Assembly (NCBI GenBank): GCA_029255685.2
Contig: CM055311.2
Coordinates: 9,607,031-9,671,030 of the forward strand
Source of the DNA: Silene conica
Lineage: Eukaryota > Streptophyta > Magnoliopsida > Caryophyllales > Caryophyllaceae
Length of the DNA stretch: 64,000 nucleotides
Direction of reading: 5' to 3'
Positions 46,076 to 58,909 of the stretch are shown piece by piece (positions within the stretch are counted from its first letter, which is position 1; every line of letters starts with the position of its first letter). The notes beneath the pieces are model-generated. The model ran no database searches. It was not told where the DNA came from and saw only the letters and a list, made by a program, of their open reading frames with translations. The position numbers were made by a program, and so were the translations under genes.

Positions 46076-47060
46076 AAACACAAAACACACAGCACGGCAT
46101 AACCACACAAAACACAGCCCTCAACAGCCTAACCTTTCCAAAATGTAAACTCGCCACCCAATTTCGAGACGCAACCACCGACGGCATCTCCCACCTATGG
46201 CCACCACACCGGCACCAACACACCAGTAATCTGCCACCCATAGCCCAGATTCAGAACTTATCCCAGACCGACCCAAAACCGACACCAAACAGACATGGAA
46301 CTCGCACCCCTGTTTTCACTCAACCCAAAACCAACACGTTTCTGGTGGTGCTCCGGCCACCACACGCCGCCCCCACCACAACCTAACTAAACTATGAACA
46401 CCCTATCACTATCACCGAGGAACCCACGCCAAAACTCAACCAAAACACCATTCGAAATAGGCAAATACGACATGAATCAGAACACGAAAGAAACAGAGAA
46501 AGACGAAGGGAAAGACGAATATACCTCCTTTCCTATGCAAACGACCACCACTAGACCACCCTAGGTCACCGTGCAGACCCTCCCTTTCAAACTCAGGTAT
46601 GGCGGCTGTGTTTCTATTGCAGTTGTGGTGTGTCGATTAGGGTATAGTAGGGTTTTAGGTTTAGTCAAAATTTAGGTCGTATAAGGTGAGTTATTCATTT
46701 GTGATAACGTGTATTGGTATGACCCATCGAAGGCTGCTATTGGGCACGTATAACGAGGCCCAAAACGATATTAAATCTCACGGATTCGATACATAAGACC
46801 CATATTCGACACTTCACTAATATCATGTAAGGTTTAGTAGCATTATTCGATAACTTAATTATCGAATATAACTTCTCACATAAATATTAAAACGTCGATA
46901 TAAATAAAAAATATTAAACTTCACGAGTATATCTTACTGATATTATTATTATTATAGCAATTAGCAAAATACGTATCGAATAGAATATAATTATACCTCG
47001 TCTTGACAATTAATATAAAACAACTCATTATTATGAATTATTAAAATACGGGGTATTACA
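44702..47060 (-). mobile_element. Solo LTR of 2.36 kb, Gypsy (Tekay-like) type
   Basis: Ends TGTAACAACCCC and GGGGTATTACA, flanked by a perfect ATAGA duplication (44697-44701 and 47061-47065). In minus orientation it starts TGTAATACCCCGTATTTTAA, much like the start TGTAACATCCCGTATTTTTA of the LTR at 54951, so it is probably a relative. No internal gene or second copy is present, hence a solo LTR. It contains AAT microsatellites. Confidence 0.85.
45838..46073. repeat. AAT-type microsatellite tract
   Basis: Degenerate AAT/ATA repeats from about 45838, ending in a pure run of about 13-14 AAT units at 46032-46073. Located inside the solo LTR. Frames of poly-Ile or poly-Asn read across it are artefacts. 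Confidence 0.9.
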
Positions 47061-48226
47061 ATAGATTTTATGCATGGTATATTAAAAGTGCGGAATTAAG
47101 GTATTCGAATTCTTACAATCCGACGGGAATATGGCAAGGATGATCCTCCAACCCTAGTAACCAATGTAGGATACCTCCTTCACGATGCACCCAAGGCTAC
47201 CCTTAATAACCGAGACTTACACGAGCTAGGTGTTATAATCGGTTTCCTTAAACAATATTCTAATTACTTATTAGAATAACTAAAAATTAATACTACAACA
47301 ATTATAGTATTATGATTATTATCTTATAATATTGAAGAGGATTTCTTTTAAGTTTTCTAACACTAGAAAACCTTGCAAAGGGTTGGAATGAATTAACTTG
47401 TGTGTTAATCACAAGTTTTATGAGGGTTGTGTTGGGGTTGGAAGAGCCGGCCATGGGGAAGCACAAAAGAGACATTTTGCCTTACCCATGCACATAGGGT
47501 GGCTCTAGGTGTTATTCACTATAAGCATGCTTAATGATAGTGTTTTATTGTGTAATTAAGACACAAAAACATTCCTTAAACACGTACCCCAAACCATCAC
47601 ACTTAAGATAAATGGACACCCATTTTATAATAGTTATTTTGTACAATTGCATAATCATGTGTGACATACACTATGTCACAATGATGAAAACAATTGTTTT
47701 AATTTAAAATGCATATTTATCAAATAAATAACATTTATAAATTAAATAAATCATATTTAACAATTTGACAAGTAATTCATAATTACTAATATATAAAATG
47801 GTCATTTCAATAATCGTCAATACAATCTACAACACTTGTAATAATATTCAACCCGATTCATTCTAATTTCTATATTTCTTAAGCATCGAATAATGTTTGA
47901 CAATTGACACGTTTCAATTTCAAACATAAATCTTACATTAAGATTTAACCTCTGATTTCTCGATATTCGAATTTAAGGAATCTGATCAACTCGTATCAAT
48001 ATACACTTGATCAGTTTATCAATTAAGGGAATTGTCCTATATGTGTGACCTAAAGGGATCATCTGACCACCACCGTCATACTACAGTAATGTCAAACTCT
48101 AGCTAGCCAATCATTACCGATTAATGTTGGTCAGTTGACTATATAATTTCGAATCATCCCTTGCGCATTCTCGTCATGAGATTTAATTATGTGATCACAC
48201 TATTGTTGAGGACACATTTCCCAACA

Positions 48227-50650
48227 ATCTCCCACTTGTCCTCGACAAGTGTGCGTCACCAATTCTCTTGTCCTATTACAATCTCCCACTCAATGCAAGG
48301 TGTCTCTCAGGTCGTACTTGCATTTGATCATATCATGAGTTGTTTCCTCGATATGGAGATTAACTTCTTGACCGGAATTATCTACCATAGATACATTCCG
48401 AGCGTGGCCACGCATTTCCAGTTAACTTCTTCTCGAGTGGCCTTGAGATTTGAACAACCCTGACAAAGGGGTGGACAATTCCTATCGCACTACTCCCTTC
48501 AACTAGCCACAGCCTAACATAACCCAAAACAATCCCGTTTGACTCCAGTTACGAAAAGTCGTAGAGAATGAATCAAAGCTATGCAAAAACTATGCCATCT
48601 TGGGCGAGTAGTCTTTAGTCTAAGAATTGACTCATAAGAATACTATAACAGCTCTTGGCACGACCGGACTATTATAAAATTTCCAGAACTCTATAAGCGG
48701 TCACTCTGCCCGACAGATTGTCTCCCACAGTCTGCCTATGTGATCGACTAGTCATCCCACATGACTCTATGGCATTTGAACTTGGCATCAATCGCCTCAC
48801 ACTCTAGTCGCTTCGAGATGTCACCTCATACAAGCGACTAGGGGCCATACTAAGTTAATCCAGTTCACTTTATGGGGTTCAAAATTGTCTCTTACAACCC
48901 ATTTGGATTTGAAAAAGTATCTTTCAATTGTGAGTTAAAATAACTCAAACGATATTGTTATGTATGGACAGTCAATACAATATTATTGCTCCATACTTTA
49001 CAGCATTTGATGACATTCATCTATTTTTATTAGTGGTTTGAATTTGTGAATAAACTTTTTATTTATATTCTTCCAAAACCTACAAATTTCAGTTTCCTCC
49101 CGACTCATATTATCTCGTATAAAATGATCTTAATTGAGTACATGTCTAGAACTCATTCTAGATCTTGAGTTTCTTTCCCTGAAAGAAGCTCCCACTGTTA
49201 TATTATAACTCGTGACGTATTGGTATGTCAGAGTGATCAACTTATCGCTCTTAAAGTACCTGGTTACATTTTGTACTAAAATTTATTCTGTAGTTATCCT
49301 GATTTCATTACTAGTTCTCCTCGAGAACTCATCATTTTCAAATATCTTGCATATTAATCAAAAGTTTTTAGGTTGTATGAATCACCACGTCCATATCTAG
49401 GTGATTCTATATTCATCGATATGAATAATTTATCCAACCCTTTTGATTTTTAATGGGTGACGTTTCATTATCAATATAATAAACTCTCCCGTGAAGCTCC
49501 ACCATCCTATGATGTTCAATCAATTTTTATTCATCTAGAATTGAAAACCTTTCATTCTTTATACTTAAAGAATCACCATTCTCTCTTAATGGTAGTTTCA
49601 ATTTTCTAATGATTATTGCTCCCACTAAAACTAGTATCACTATCTCTATAGTGACTGACTTCCACTCAATCAACATCTTTTCTTAAATGGACTTTTCATT
49701 TCTCGTCCTTGTTTCCTTGAAACGTAACAGGACATGATATCTCCCCTATAATCCCTTTTGATTTCAAGGCACTACCATCGAGGAAACAAAGATGATTTCT
49801 CCTCTATTATCTTATAATTTAAGAAACATTATTATCAAGGAAACGTTTTCCTTCCGATTATACACGCGGTTCCTTTCATCCTCTCTAGGAACTAATGACA
49901 TAAAGAACATTTTCTTTTGTGTCCTCGCGTAGTTTCTTTTGTGTCATCTCGTAGTTTCTTCTGTCCATTCATTTAGGGTTCTTCTTAAGTACCCCATGTA
50001 GGATTCTTCTCTAAGATCCCACATTTAACTCATTGGTTTGCGGGCGAAATATTTTTCCCACTCTATCCTTTAAAATAACCTTTATTTTTACAAGGATAGC
50101 AATTTCCCCATAACCAATGTTTTGGATGGTAAATGTTATTAGGGGTGAGATATTAGTTCTCATTTTCACTTAAAATGATCATCTTATAATGAACTAATTA
50201 TATCTCATTTTGATCGAGTGTTTCTCTTGAGGTGTAGTTCTCCGTTTAAACAAATCAACACTTTTGATTTTTACTTTTGATATTTGATCGGATCAATTAA
50301 TTGTACAATGAACATTTCAGGGTACTTCTTTAGCGATTTATTAAGATCACATTAACTCATGTTACAAGGTATGCAATTTATTTTAGGAATGAACGATTTG
50401 ATTAAGAACAAAAGGAGTGACTTGGGTTGAAAACCAAGTCACCAATATCCAAAATTACAACCATTGTTTGGGATTTGAATCCTTGTCATACAAGAAAAGA
50501 TATTGTTCTTTTAAAAAATAAAATGCATAAATGAAAGAAGACGATTAATGAAAATTAGAGCCAATCTCTTCATGTCTTCAATTCACTGGATGCTACCATA
50601 GCAATCCATGTAAGGAACTTCAAGCTTCATTTTCCTTGCCCTTGTCATTA
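48227..50650 (-). other. 3' non-coding region of Copia element D
   Basis: 2.4 kb between gag and the 3' LTR with no supportable open frame. The part beside the LTR carries polypurine tracts and the same motifs as 12270-12457 of element B in inverse orientation (TTTCCTCGATATGG, TCTCCCACTCAATG). In full-length Copia elements this position would hold a 3' UTR after pol; here it follows gag directly. Confidence 0.6.
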
Positions 50651-51637
50651 GAAGGTGCCCCTTTAAAACAATTAAAAAGGGGTAATAGTCAACAACTTGT
50701 ATCAACATACAAAATTAAACAAAATAACATGAATTTTTAAACGAGAATTATTACCTACGGCAAGAGCCTTTCCATTTTTGAGATCGGTTACGTATTTAGG
50801 GCAATTCCGGTTCCAATGACCTAACCTCGTGCAATAATGGCACTTGTCTTCAACCTTTGAAGATGAGGTGGAAACAATGCCTTTCGAAAAGGTCTTCTCT
50901 TTTGAAGGTTTGGATTTGGATGCTTTGTTGCCCTTGCCTTTGAAGGCACTCCTCTTAAACTTCCCCTTTCCCTTCTTCTCGATGTTAAGAACATCCTTTG
51001 TGGAACTCTCATTAAGTCTCATGTCCCTTTCCACTTGGATGAGCATCTTATCCAATTCGTCCAAAGTGGTCTCTCGATTTCGCAAGTTAAAGTTCACCCG
51101 AAACTGAGCATACGATTTCACTTTGTTAAGGGAGTGAAGAACTCGGTCTATGTTGAGGGAGTCGGGAACATCAACTCCTTGCACCTTAAGGGTCTCATCA
51201 AGCTCAACTAACTTGAGCACGTGAGAGCTAACCTTTTGCCCTTCCTTCAAACTGATATCGAAGAAGGCGGAGGCCGTCTCATATTGAATTACCCTCGGAG
51301 TTTGCGAAAACATTGTCGCAAGCTTGGTGTAAATCTCGTATGACGTGCTTAGCTTAATCATACTCCTTTGGAGATCCGGCTCCATGGAGAAGATAAGCAC
51401 GTTTTTTAGAGTGGAAGACTCTTTCATGTAGGCCTCATAGACCTCACGAGTTGCAACCGTGGAGCGAGCGGTTGGAGCGGCTTAGGTAAGGTAACGAGTC
51501 TTATCGTCACCTTGCGTGGCCAAAACCAATTGCGCATCCCACTCTTTAAAATTGGAACCATGCTTGTCTAGCTTGCAACGATCCATAAAGGATCGAAGCC
51601 AAGACACGTTAGTGAGAGGTGGAGCGTGTGCGGCCAT
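50651..51637 (-). pseudogene. Copia gag of element D
   Basis: Minus-strand gag beginning at the ATG at 51637 (MAAHAPPLTNVSWLRSFMDR). It has the W-containing DUF4219-like start, the UBN2-type helices (SYEIYTKLATMFSQTPRVIQ, VSSHVLKLVELDETLKVQGV), and a zinc knuckle CHYCTRLGHWNRNC (CX2CX4HX4C) with NCPKY, the standard Copia end. The zinc knuckle is followed by a GTAATAAT...TTTTAAAG stretch that looks like an intron and then GAPSNDKGKENEA, so a short spliced gag end is possible; spliced gag messages are known in some plant Copia elements. About one interruption. No pol follows. Confidence 0.8.
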
Positions 51638-54071
51638 TGATGATGTTTGAAAGTAACCTACAATGAAAGCGAAGGAATTAAAAAACAATCATCGTTAATT
51701 AAAACTCGTAAACATTTTTAAACAAGTTTAACATTTACTTAATGATCTCTTACCCAATTAAGTAAACGATTCCGAGACCCAAATCCATATAACTCGGGCA
51801 CGGTGTAGCCGATTCATCCCTCATTAATATAATTATGTGGATTAACCTTTAATCGATTCTACATTAGAACTCTCGGTCGACAATTTACCTTAAATTGTCT
51901 TTAGCCCGAACTTATTGCAACTACGGTTACGAATACCTTCGTTGAGATCGAACAAATTTCAAGATGTAATCATATTACCCCACTTAACCAACGTAATAAG
52001 TTTAGCACCCTGGTGTAGCCGACTTCCTTATGAAGAAGGGAGTCATGGGTTTTTACTCTTTGGTAAGGCTAAGTCTCAATCTTTAGATTTGTAAGAGATC
52101 TAGTCAATTTATTATCTATCTCCTTTAAGTGAACTAAGTCGGTGAATTATCGATAAATTTAATTGACATGGTCGATATACTCGATAAATATGCATGACAT
52201 GATATGACGATTTGGCTATGCATGCAAACACATAAAGCATAAATAAAAGCATAAACTTAAAGTATAAATAAAATCCTAGTATGGCCGTCCTAAAATAGAA
52301 AAGTAATATAAAGTACAAATTCGGAAACCAACTCCTTTGTCCCTTGAACTTCTCATGAGGCACGCATCCCAAGGCAAACACCGTCTTGGTCGGAACTCCT
52401 TTCCGAAAGGCACCGTCTTCAAGGTTCTCCGGAATTTACAAAAATTACAACTTTTCTATCTACTTTATACATTATAAAATAGAATAAACAATAAATAAAG
52501 TGATACGAGATCACATTAATTACATCCGAATCAATAACCCCTTACATTACGAGAATTATCGATTAAAACTAAGGCCATACTAAGCAAAATTACATAATTC
52601 CAAAATTACGTAAATTAAAATTATGACAATCATAATAAAATATCCAATGCTTATGAATATGTAACTAACATGCCAATCCTAAGCCAAATCGTCCTATTAA
52701 ATATCATTTAAATATTGTTATCGTATAACTCGGTTTTATGGAGTTGCGTGATTTTAACGTTTAAAATCACTTAACATTACGCGAATCAATATTCACACTT
52801 AAGTTAAACATCCTAACACATTTTACGTTTCAAAATTTAGTTTTACTCAAATTTTGAACATGACTTAACTTATTTTCAAATATTGTAAGGAATTTAATCG
52901 GTTTTACGGGAAAAATAATATAAAAATCTAAAAGAATCATAAAAATTTCGAAAAATTCAAAATTCAAATTCCGAATATTCTGGAATTTTCTTAAAATTTC
53001 AGAACTTTAAAAATATTAGTATTAAACGAAATAACCATTTATGTCGTAAATAAGACGTAAAAACGCGCATTTTGAGTCGGAAATTCACTAATTACCTTCA
53101 TAAATGCATTTAAAATACTGATAATACTTTTACACATTCCTAAACACTTAAGGAACTGAAATAGACAGAAAATTTAAAGAACACACTGCCCAAAAACCGA
53201 AATAAACACAAAATGACTCTTACAATTAATTTTTAACTTTAAACTTTAATAATTAAAAATTAAAATATTCAGAAACTTTTGGCTCTCAAGAAAAATATGG
53301 TGATGAACATATCAAATATTATCATATGGGTTAATTTTTTCGGCCATTTTAGCAACTTTTACTATATCTAACATTTTATATCATATAATATACGATTTTA
53401 ACCATTAAAATCATTTCTCATGCAATATACGAAAGAAAAATCCCAATTTTTTCATGCATGCTTAAAGTAATATATATGACACTGTGTAAAGTTTTCATGG
53501 CAAAATTCCAACTCAAACTATTTAAGTCGAAATTATGTCACTATCATTACGTTTTTTACAATAAAAATCAATAATCATGCAATATTAGATAAAAACTTCT
53601 GGAAAATTTAAGGTACATTTTAAATATTTCATGTGACATACTGAAAAATTTTCATAGCTAAATTCACAATATAACTATATAAACCCATTTATTCGCATTT
53701 TATGACATTTTAACACTTAAAATTCATAAACCATGCATTATAACTCCGATAGTTACGAAAATTCATATTCATAACATAGACAATACATGTGAGAACATAT
53801 TAAAAAATCTCGGCCAGAAAGTAAAAATAGTTATTTTTCCCAAATTAATTCATTTTAACCGATTAAAATGACAAAATAACCCATTTAAGTATAAAAATGT
53901 ACAATATGTTTCCATTAATCATTCCAAATGACCTAAAATATTTTTAGGACCAGTAGGTATTCATGCATAAAAATTTCCGTCCATATCATATATGGTTTTA
54001 TATTTCGGTTTTCTTTTGTTATCATAATAACTTGTAAAAACAACAACGAAATGCATGCAAACAACCATTTT
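51638..54071 (-). other. Leader of Copia element D, non-coding
   Basis: About 2.4 kb of very AT-rich DNA between primer site and gag, with no credible gene. Unusually long for a Copia leader, and matched in length by the leader of element A. Confidence 0.6.
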
Positions 54072-54083
54072 GCTCTGATACCA
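54072..54083 (-). other. Primer-binding site, tRNA-Met type (element D)
   Basis: Minus strand TGGTATCAGAGC, two bases from the LTR edge at 54086. Confidence 0.9.
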
Positions 54084-54149
54084 ATTGTTAGGTTCATGTC
54101 ATACATTCCCTAATTAAATTAGTCTTACCAATATTAACATTCTAAATAA

Positions 54150-54444
54150 GGAGTCGTTTGGTTACATACGGGAACTTCCAATACCAAGGGAGTTTCATAT
54201 CACATGATTTTCCAATTCATGTGAATTAGAAAATGTTGTTTGGTTACATGTAGGCATTGTAATTCATGTAGGCATTGAAACTTACCTAGGGGGACCTAGG
54301 TAAGCAACTTCCTCCATTATGGAGGAATTGGAATTCATGGGAAGTTTCAATTCATATGAATTAGAGTAACCAAACAACCTACTCATTTTGCGATTCACAT
54401 GAATTAAAGTTCCTACGTAATTTGATGGGTAACCAAACGACTCC
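54150..54444. mobile_element. Tourist-like MITE (PIF/Harbinger type) in the Copia LTR
   Basis: 295 bp with inverted ends GGAGTCGTTTGGTTAC and GTAACCAAACGACTCC (perfect 16 bp), flanked by TAA (54147-54149 and 54445-54447). It is absent from the sister LTR, which confirms the insertion and its exact borders. Internal AATTCATGTGAATT-type palindromes recur. No coding capacity. Confidence 0.95.
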
Positions 54445-54950
54445 TAACTCTTTAATTAGGTTATAGATCTTATGTATGCTATATTAAAAGTGCGGAATTA
54501 AGGTATTCGAATTCTTACAATCCGACGGGAATATGGCAAGGATGATCCTCCAACCCTAGTAACCAATGTAGGATACCTCCTTCACGATGCACCCAAGACT
54601 ACCCTTAATAACCGAGACTTACAAGAGCTAGGTGTTATAATCGGTTTCCTTAAACAATATTCTAATCACTTATTAGAATAACTAAAAATTAATACTACAA
54701 CAATTATAGTATTATGATTATTATCTTATAATATGGAAGAGGATTTCTTTTAAGTTTTCCCACACTAGAAAACCTTTCAAAGGGTTGGAATGAATTAACT
54801 TGTGTGTTAATCACAAGTTTTATGAGGGTTGTGTTGGGGTTGGAAGAGCCGGCCATGGGGAAGCACAAAAGAGACATTTTGCCTTACTCATGTACATAGG
54901 GTGGCTCTAGGTGTTATTCACTATATGTCTATAAGCATGCTTAATGATAG

Positions 54951-57652
54951 TGTAACATCCCGTATTTTTATAAAAGTAATTTTAATAATTTAAAAGTAGT
55001 TTTTGGAATTTAATAATATTTTAATTATAATTCGTAAATTTTATTTTAAGAAATGTTGTTAAGTTCGTCTTAAGTTAAATTAATCTAAAGATATCGTGTT
55101 TCTAGGCTTTCCCGTTTACATTTAATTCCCGAACCGCTTAAGTGAAACCCGTCTCAAGCTTAACTTAAAGCTAATTGTGAAAGGAACCTTCCTCCTCATT
55201 TCTTAATATTCATAAACCCCTTTCTCAAGAAACAAAATGTCAGACATTCCATTTCTCATATTTCTCACATCTCCATTTTCACAAAATTCAACCTTGTGGA
55301 TTCGTTACAACTCCGATTGACGTAAGGTTTTCACCTACGCTTTCCTCTCTTCATTTCCGTTCTTTCTATCTCTTTCAATTTCCGTTTCGTCAAAGTTGAT
55401 TTTGGGGCTGTTTTGAGGTTTACTCGAAATTACCCTCAAATAACCCGTTTTTGTTGTTCGTAGGTGTCGACTTGGACGACCCGGACAAGGACTCGTACAT
55501 TGTTCAAGACTAGAAGTGAAGAATCGCTCTTTAAGGTGACGATAATGAGAAACTCGGGCTTTTGTCTAATATTAGCACTTTACATGATTTTAGTATGTTT
55601 AGTTACTAGGAACATGTTTAGGTTATGTGGATTGTGGCTGTGATGCTGTAAATTAGTTAGTATTATGCTAGGGTTTGATGATTATATGTTTCTCACATGA
55701 TTTAATGATTATTGATAATGGGTAATGTGTTTGAGTGAAAAAGATGAATGTTTGTATTAGGTTTATGAATGTGTTTGCTAATTCATGAAAATGATTAAAG
55801 GATGAAGTAGGAGTACTTGTATATGCTGTTTATTGTGATTTTAGACGTGTATGCAAAGTATAGAAGTAGTCCCATGATGTTTGATTGAGTTCTTGAATGT
55901 CGAAATGCGCGATTTTGGTACAGGGGTTCCCCAGCCGGTCTGAGGCCGGCGGCCGGTGGACCGGCTTAGAGCCCATTTGGTGTTTGTTGTTTATATTGTT
56001 GTTTTGCGTAAAATTGGGAAGAAAAGGGTCCCCAGCCGGTGGACCGGCAGCCAGCCGAGACCTTATTGTTGTTTTTGTTGGTTTCGTAAGAGTTGGGAAA
56101 AAGGGTTCCCAGCCGGTGGACCGGCAGCCGACCGACCGGCTGGGAGTACCTCCTAGTTGTTTTTGGTTGTTTTGAGCATGAGAGATTGGGTCTCTCAGCC
56201 GGCCAACCGGCAGCCTGTGGCTGACCGGCTGAGAGCCCCTGATCGAATTGTTCTGTTCATAACTTGTGTTTCGCATGTCGGATTTGATTGATTCTTTTTC
56301 CCTATGTTTCGTATGCTTGTTTGAAGTCCCAAGAAATTGGGCAGCACTTATGTCGGGTTCGGTAATGGATTTGAGGATGAAAGACCCCCCGGCCGGGCAA
56401 CCGGAAGGGAAACCGACTCTCGCCTCAAATTAGTTACCGAAGTCGGCTAAGTGTTACATGGATGTTTAGAGATGAGATATATATGAAATGATTGTCATTC
56501 GAGTTTGAGTTGTTGTACATCTTAGAGATGACATTTGTAATTGGTGTAACCTGCTGTGCGCTGCTATAGTACTCGAGTTCTCACCTGATTGCATTGTGTA
56601 GCTGGTTGGCCGTAGTGACTTGGTTCTCACGGTCAGGTTTTAGATTGTCTGCCCGCCTTCGGGCATATCTCGTTCCTAGCTAGTTCGGGTCTTGGGGGTG
56701 CCTTGTGCAATTGTCGAATCGGGGATCGTAATCCGTTTGCGCTCCGAGAGTCTGGCCAGGTTTAGACTAGGACAGTCTTTTGACGTCGTCCTACCAGGGG
56801 GTTGTATAGTCTGAGATTGGGAAGGTCGTGGTATATAGACGAGTCGGTTGTCGGCCTGCTCATAGTAGTAGGAGTCGAGTCACTTGGATGACCTATCCCT
56901 TGTTTGTAGAGTCACTTGGTTGGCCTATAGTTGTAAGAGTCGAGTCACTAGGTGGCCTATCTCTTGTTGATATAATTGGATGTTGAGCATGCTTTAGTTT
57001 GTGTATAAGAATGTGTTATACTTGGTTATCTTAGTATTGCTCGTCCAAGGCATTGAACGACTCTTAGTCTAGTTTCGTAAATGGTTTGGATTGAAAGACC
57101 CCTCGGCCGGGCAACCGGAAGCTAGGGAAACCGGCTCTCCTTCCAAATAGTTTCCGAAGTTGGTTGAGAGCCTTTTCATAGTATGGCATGATGTTATGAA
57201 AGATGAGATATTGTTGTAAATGCTTCACATGTTATAAATGTCGGAGTATGTTGGATGTTTTACGTGTTACTTGTTATTGACAATAGGTGGCTATGAGCAC
57301 TCTAGTCACTCCCCACTGACTGTGGCGCACATGTTGTATGTGTGTAGGTACATGAGGCTGTTCTGCGGGGGTTACGTTGAGGCTAGCGAGCGATGATCCT
57401 TCATCGTTGACTTTTACCTTTCGTTAGCTAGACCTTAGACTTACGTTTCATTATTTTGTGCCTGTAGGGATATGCTATCCCGGGCTGTTTTGTATCGCAC
57501 TTATATACTTATTTATGTTTCTTTTCTTCCACATGTTTTTATATTGTTAAGACACCTCGCATGTTTTCTTATCATGTCAAAAGTTTTAAATTCCGCTGCA
57601 TTTTTGGCATGTTTTGTATGTTTACTTTTACGCTTTCGCGAGGGGTTTTACA
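54951..57652 (+). repeat. 5' LTR of the gag-only Gypsy element
   Basis: Starts TGTAACATCCCGTATTTTTA and ends CGCGAGGGGTTTTACA. It carries the CCGGC-rich repeat block at 55930-56245 and further GGCCGGGCAACCGGAAG units at about 56390 and 57105. Confidence 0.93.
55930..56245. repeat. CAGCCGGTGGACCGGC palindrome array in the LTR
   Basis: Four to five imperfect units of the form CAGCCGG-T-GGACCGGCAGCC ... GACCGGCTGGGAG, about 70-95 bp apart, each able to fold on itself through CAGCCGG/CCGGCTG. They stand out as GC-rich islands in an AT-rich LTR. The same array is at 60458-60775 in the other LTR. Confidence 0.85.
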
Positions 57653-57654
57653 GT

Positions 57655-57667
57655 TGGTATCAGAGCG
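57655..57667 (+). other. Primer-binding site, tRNA-Met type (gag-only Gypsy)
   Basis: TGGTATCAGAGCG two bases after the 5' LTR. Confidence 0.9.
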
Positions 57668-57817
57668 TTATCGCTCCCGACGCACTCATGTAATCCCCAA
57701 ATTTAACTTGACCAAAAATTTGAATAATGAATGAGAGATTTGGGTAGACTTAAGGACGAGTGGTAGACTGTTTGTGATTGTTAATTGTTAGGTTAACACT
57801 GTTTTCTCTTTTGAAGG

Positions 57818-58909
57818 ATGGTGAGAACCACTGCTGCTGAGAATACGATAATGCAAGCACTTCATCAGTTGCTTGAGAACCAGAGGCGTCAGGCTGAGAC
57901 TGCTCCTCCTCCTCCACCGCCAGGCAGTGATGCCAACCGACTTGGTAGCTTCTCTTGGATAGCATCACAGATGTCCAGGAGCCACGTGAAGACTTATGGA
58001 GGCGAAGTTGATCTTGTTGCCCTTTCTGAATGGTTCCGTGAGATGGAGAAAAACTTCACCATGTATTCGGTAGTCAGAGAGGATAGAGTGCGGCTAGCCA
58101 CTCACTTTTTGACCTTGGAAGCCGATAGATGGTGGGCATTGACTGGACCGACTTTCATTCTTGATCTTTTATTTGATTGGGAGGCTTTTAAGGATAAGCT
58201 CGAGACGAGATTTTATCCTAAGGAGCTTAGATCACAGAGACGTAAGGAGTTCATGGACTTGAAGCAGGGAAAGACGTCCGTTCAGGAGTACACCGACAAA
58301 TTTAATCAGCTTGCACATTTTGCCTCGAGATTTGTGAGGGATGAGGCTGAGAGAGTTTACTTCTATCGAGGGAAGTTGGGGCCTGCATCGAGAGTATGGT
58401 CCGCCGTGACTCGACTTCTTTCATTGAGGTTTATGATAATGCTATTTGGGGCAGAGAGTTCCATCCGAGCCATAGATGCTGAGACTAGAGCTTCTTCTTC
58501 TGCTCCCTTTTCCTTACAGACTTCCTCCCTTGAGAAGAGACCCTTTGATCCTTCACCTGAACCTCCGGTACCTCAGTTTAAGAAGTTTAAGAGGTTCGAC
58601 CCATCTAAGGTCAAGGACCCGGTGCCTGTACCTAATGCTCCTCTGAAGTGTTTCAAGTGTCATAAGGATCTTCACCTTGGAGTTGACTGCAACGACTACC
58701 CCTACACCTGCTTTGCTTGCAATAAGACCGGACATCGCTCCTTCGAGTGTCCTGAGAGCAAGGTTGTCGCTGGCAGAGCTGTTACTGCTGCTGGTGCCGT
58801 TCAGAGACCGAAGCCCAAGGGTACTGTGTACGTGATGAGTCGTGCTGCAGCCGAGGCTTACCCTCACCTGGTCACCGGTATGTCCCCATTGATGTTTTCA
58901 TTTTGCTGA
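57818..58909 (+). CDS. Gypsy gag of the TR-GAG element, open over 363 codons
   Basis: Capsid/nucleocapsid protein of a chromovirus-like Gypsy element. The N-terminus has a Pro run, then the capsid domain: KTYGGEVDLVALSEWFREME, RLATHFLTLEADRWWALTGP, WEAFKDKLETRFYPKELRSQ, and FMDLKQGKTSVQEYTDKFNQ. Two zinc knuckles follow, CFKCHKDLHLGVDC and CFACNKTGHRSFEC (both CX2CX4HX4C); two are usual in this lineage. After AAAEAYPHLVTG, where protease would start in related full elements, the frame ends within about ten residues and no protease is found. The first in-frame ATG is used; it lies 150 bp after the primer site. This is the only long open gag in the window. Confidence 0.9.
   Translation: MVRTTAAENTIMQALHQLLENQRRQAETAPPPPPPGSDANRLGSFSWIASQMSRSHVKTYGGEVDLVALSEWFREMEKNFTMYSVVREDRVRLATHFLTLEADRWWALTGPTFILDLLFDWEAFKDKLETRFYPKELRSQRRKEFMDLKQGKTSVQEYTDKFNQLAHFASRFVRDEAERVYFYRGKLGPASRVWSAVTRLLSLRFMIMLFGAESSIRAIDAETRASSSAPFSLQTSSLEKRPFDPSPEPPVPQFKKFKRFDPSKVKDPVPVPNAPLKCFKCHKDLHLGVDCNDYPYTCFACNKTGHRSFECPESKVVAGRAVTAAGAVQRPKPKGTVYVMSRAAAEAYPHLVTGMSPLMFSFC

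Larger units (their letters stand above)
44618..48226 (-). repeat. 3' LTR of Copia element D, with a solo LTR inside
   Basis: On the plus strand it runs from TGTTAGGTTCATGTCATAC to ACACATTTCCCAACA. The polypurine tract lies just beyond (minus strand GGACAAGTGGGAGAT at 48227-48241). Bases 44702-47065 are a later insertion with its TSD. Confidence 0.9.

Noticed and set aside
45838-46386. Poly-Ile and similar frames over the AAT microsatellite
   Set aside because: Simple-repeat translations with no protein character; they lie in a solo LTR.
48161-48463. 100-codon plus-strand frame at the Copia LTR border
   Set aside because: It crosses an LTR edge and polypurine tract and is antisense to the element; an artefact.
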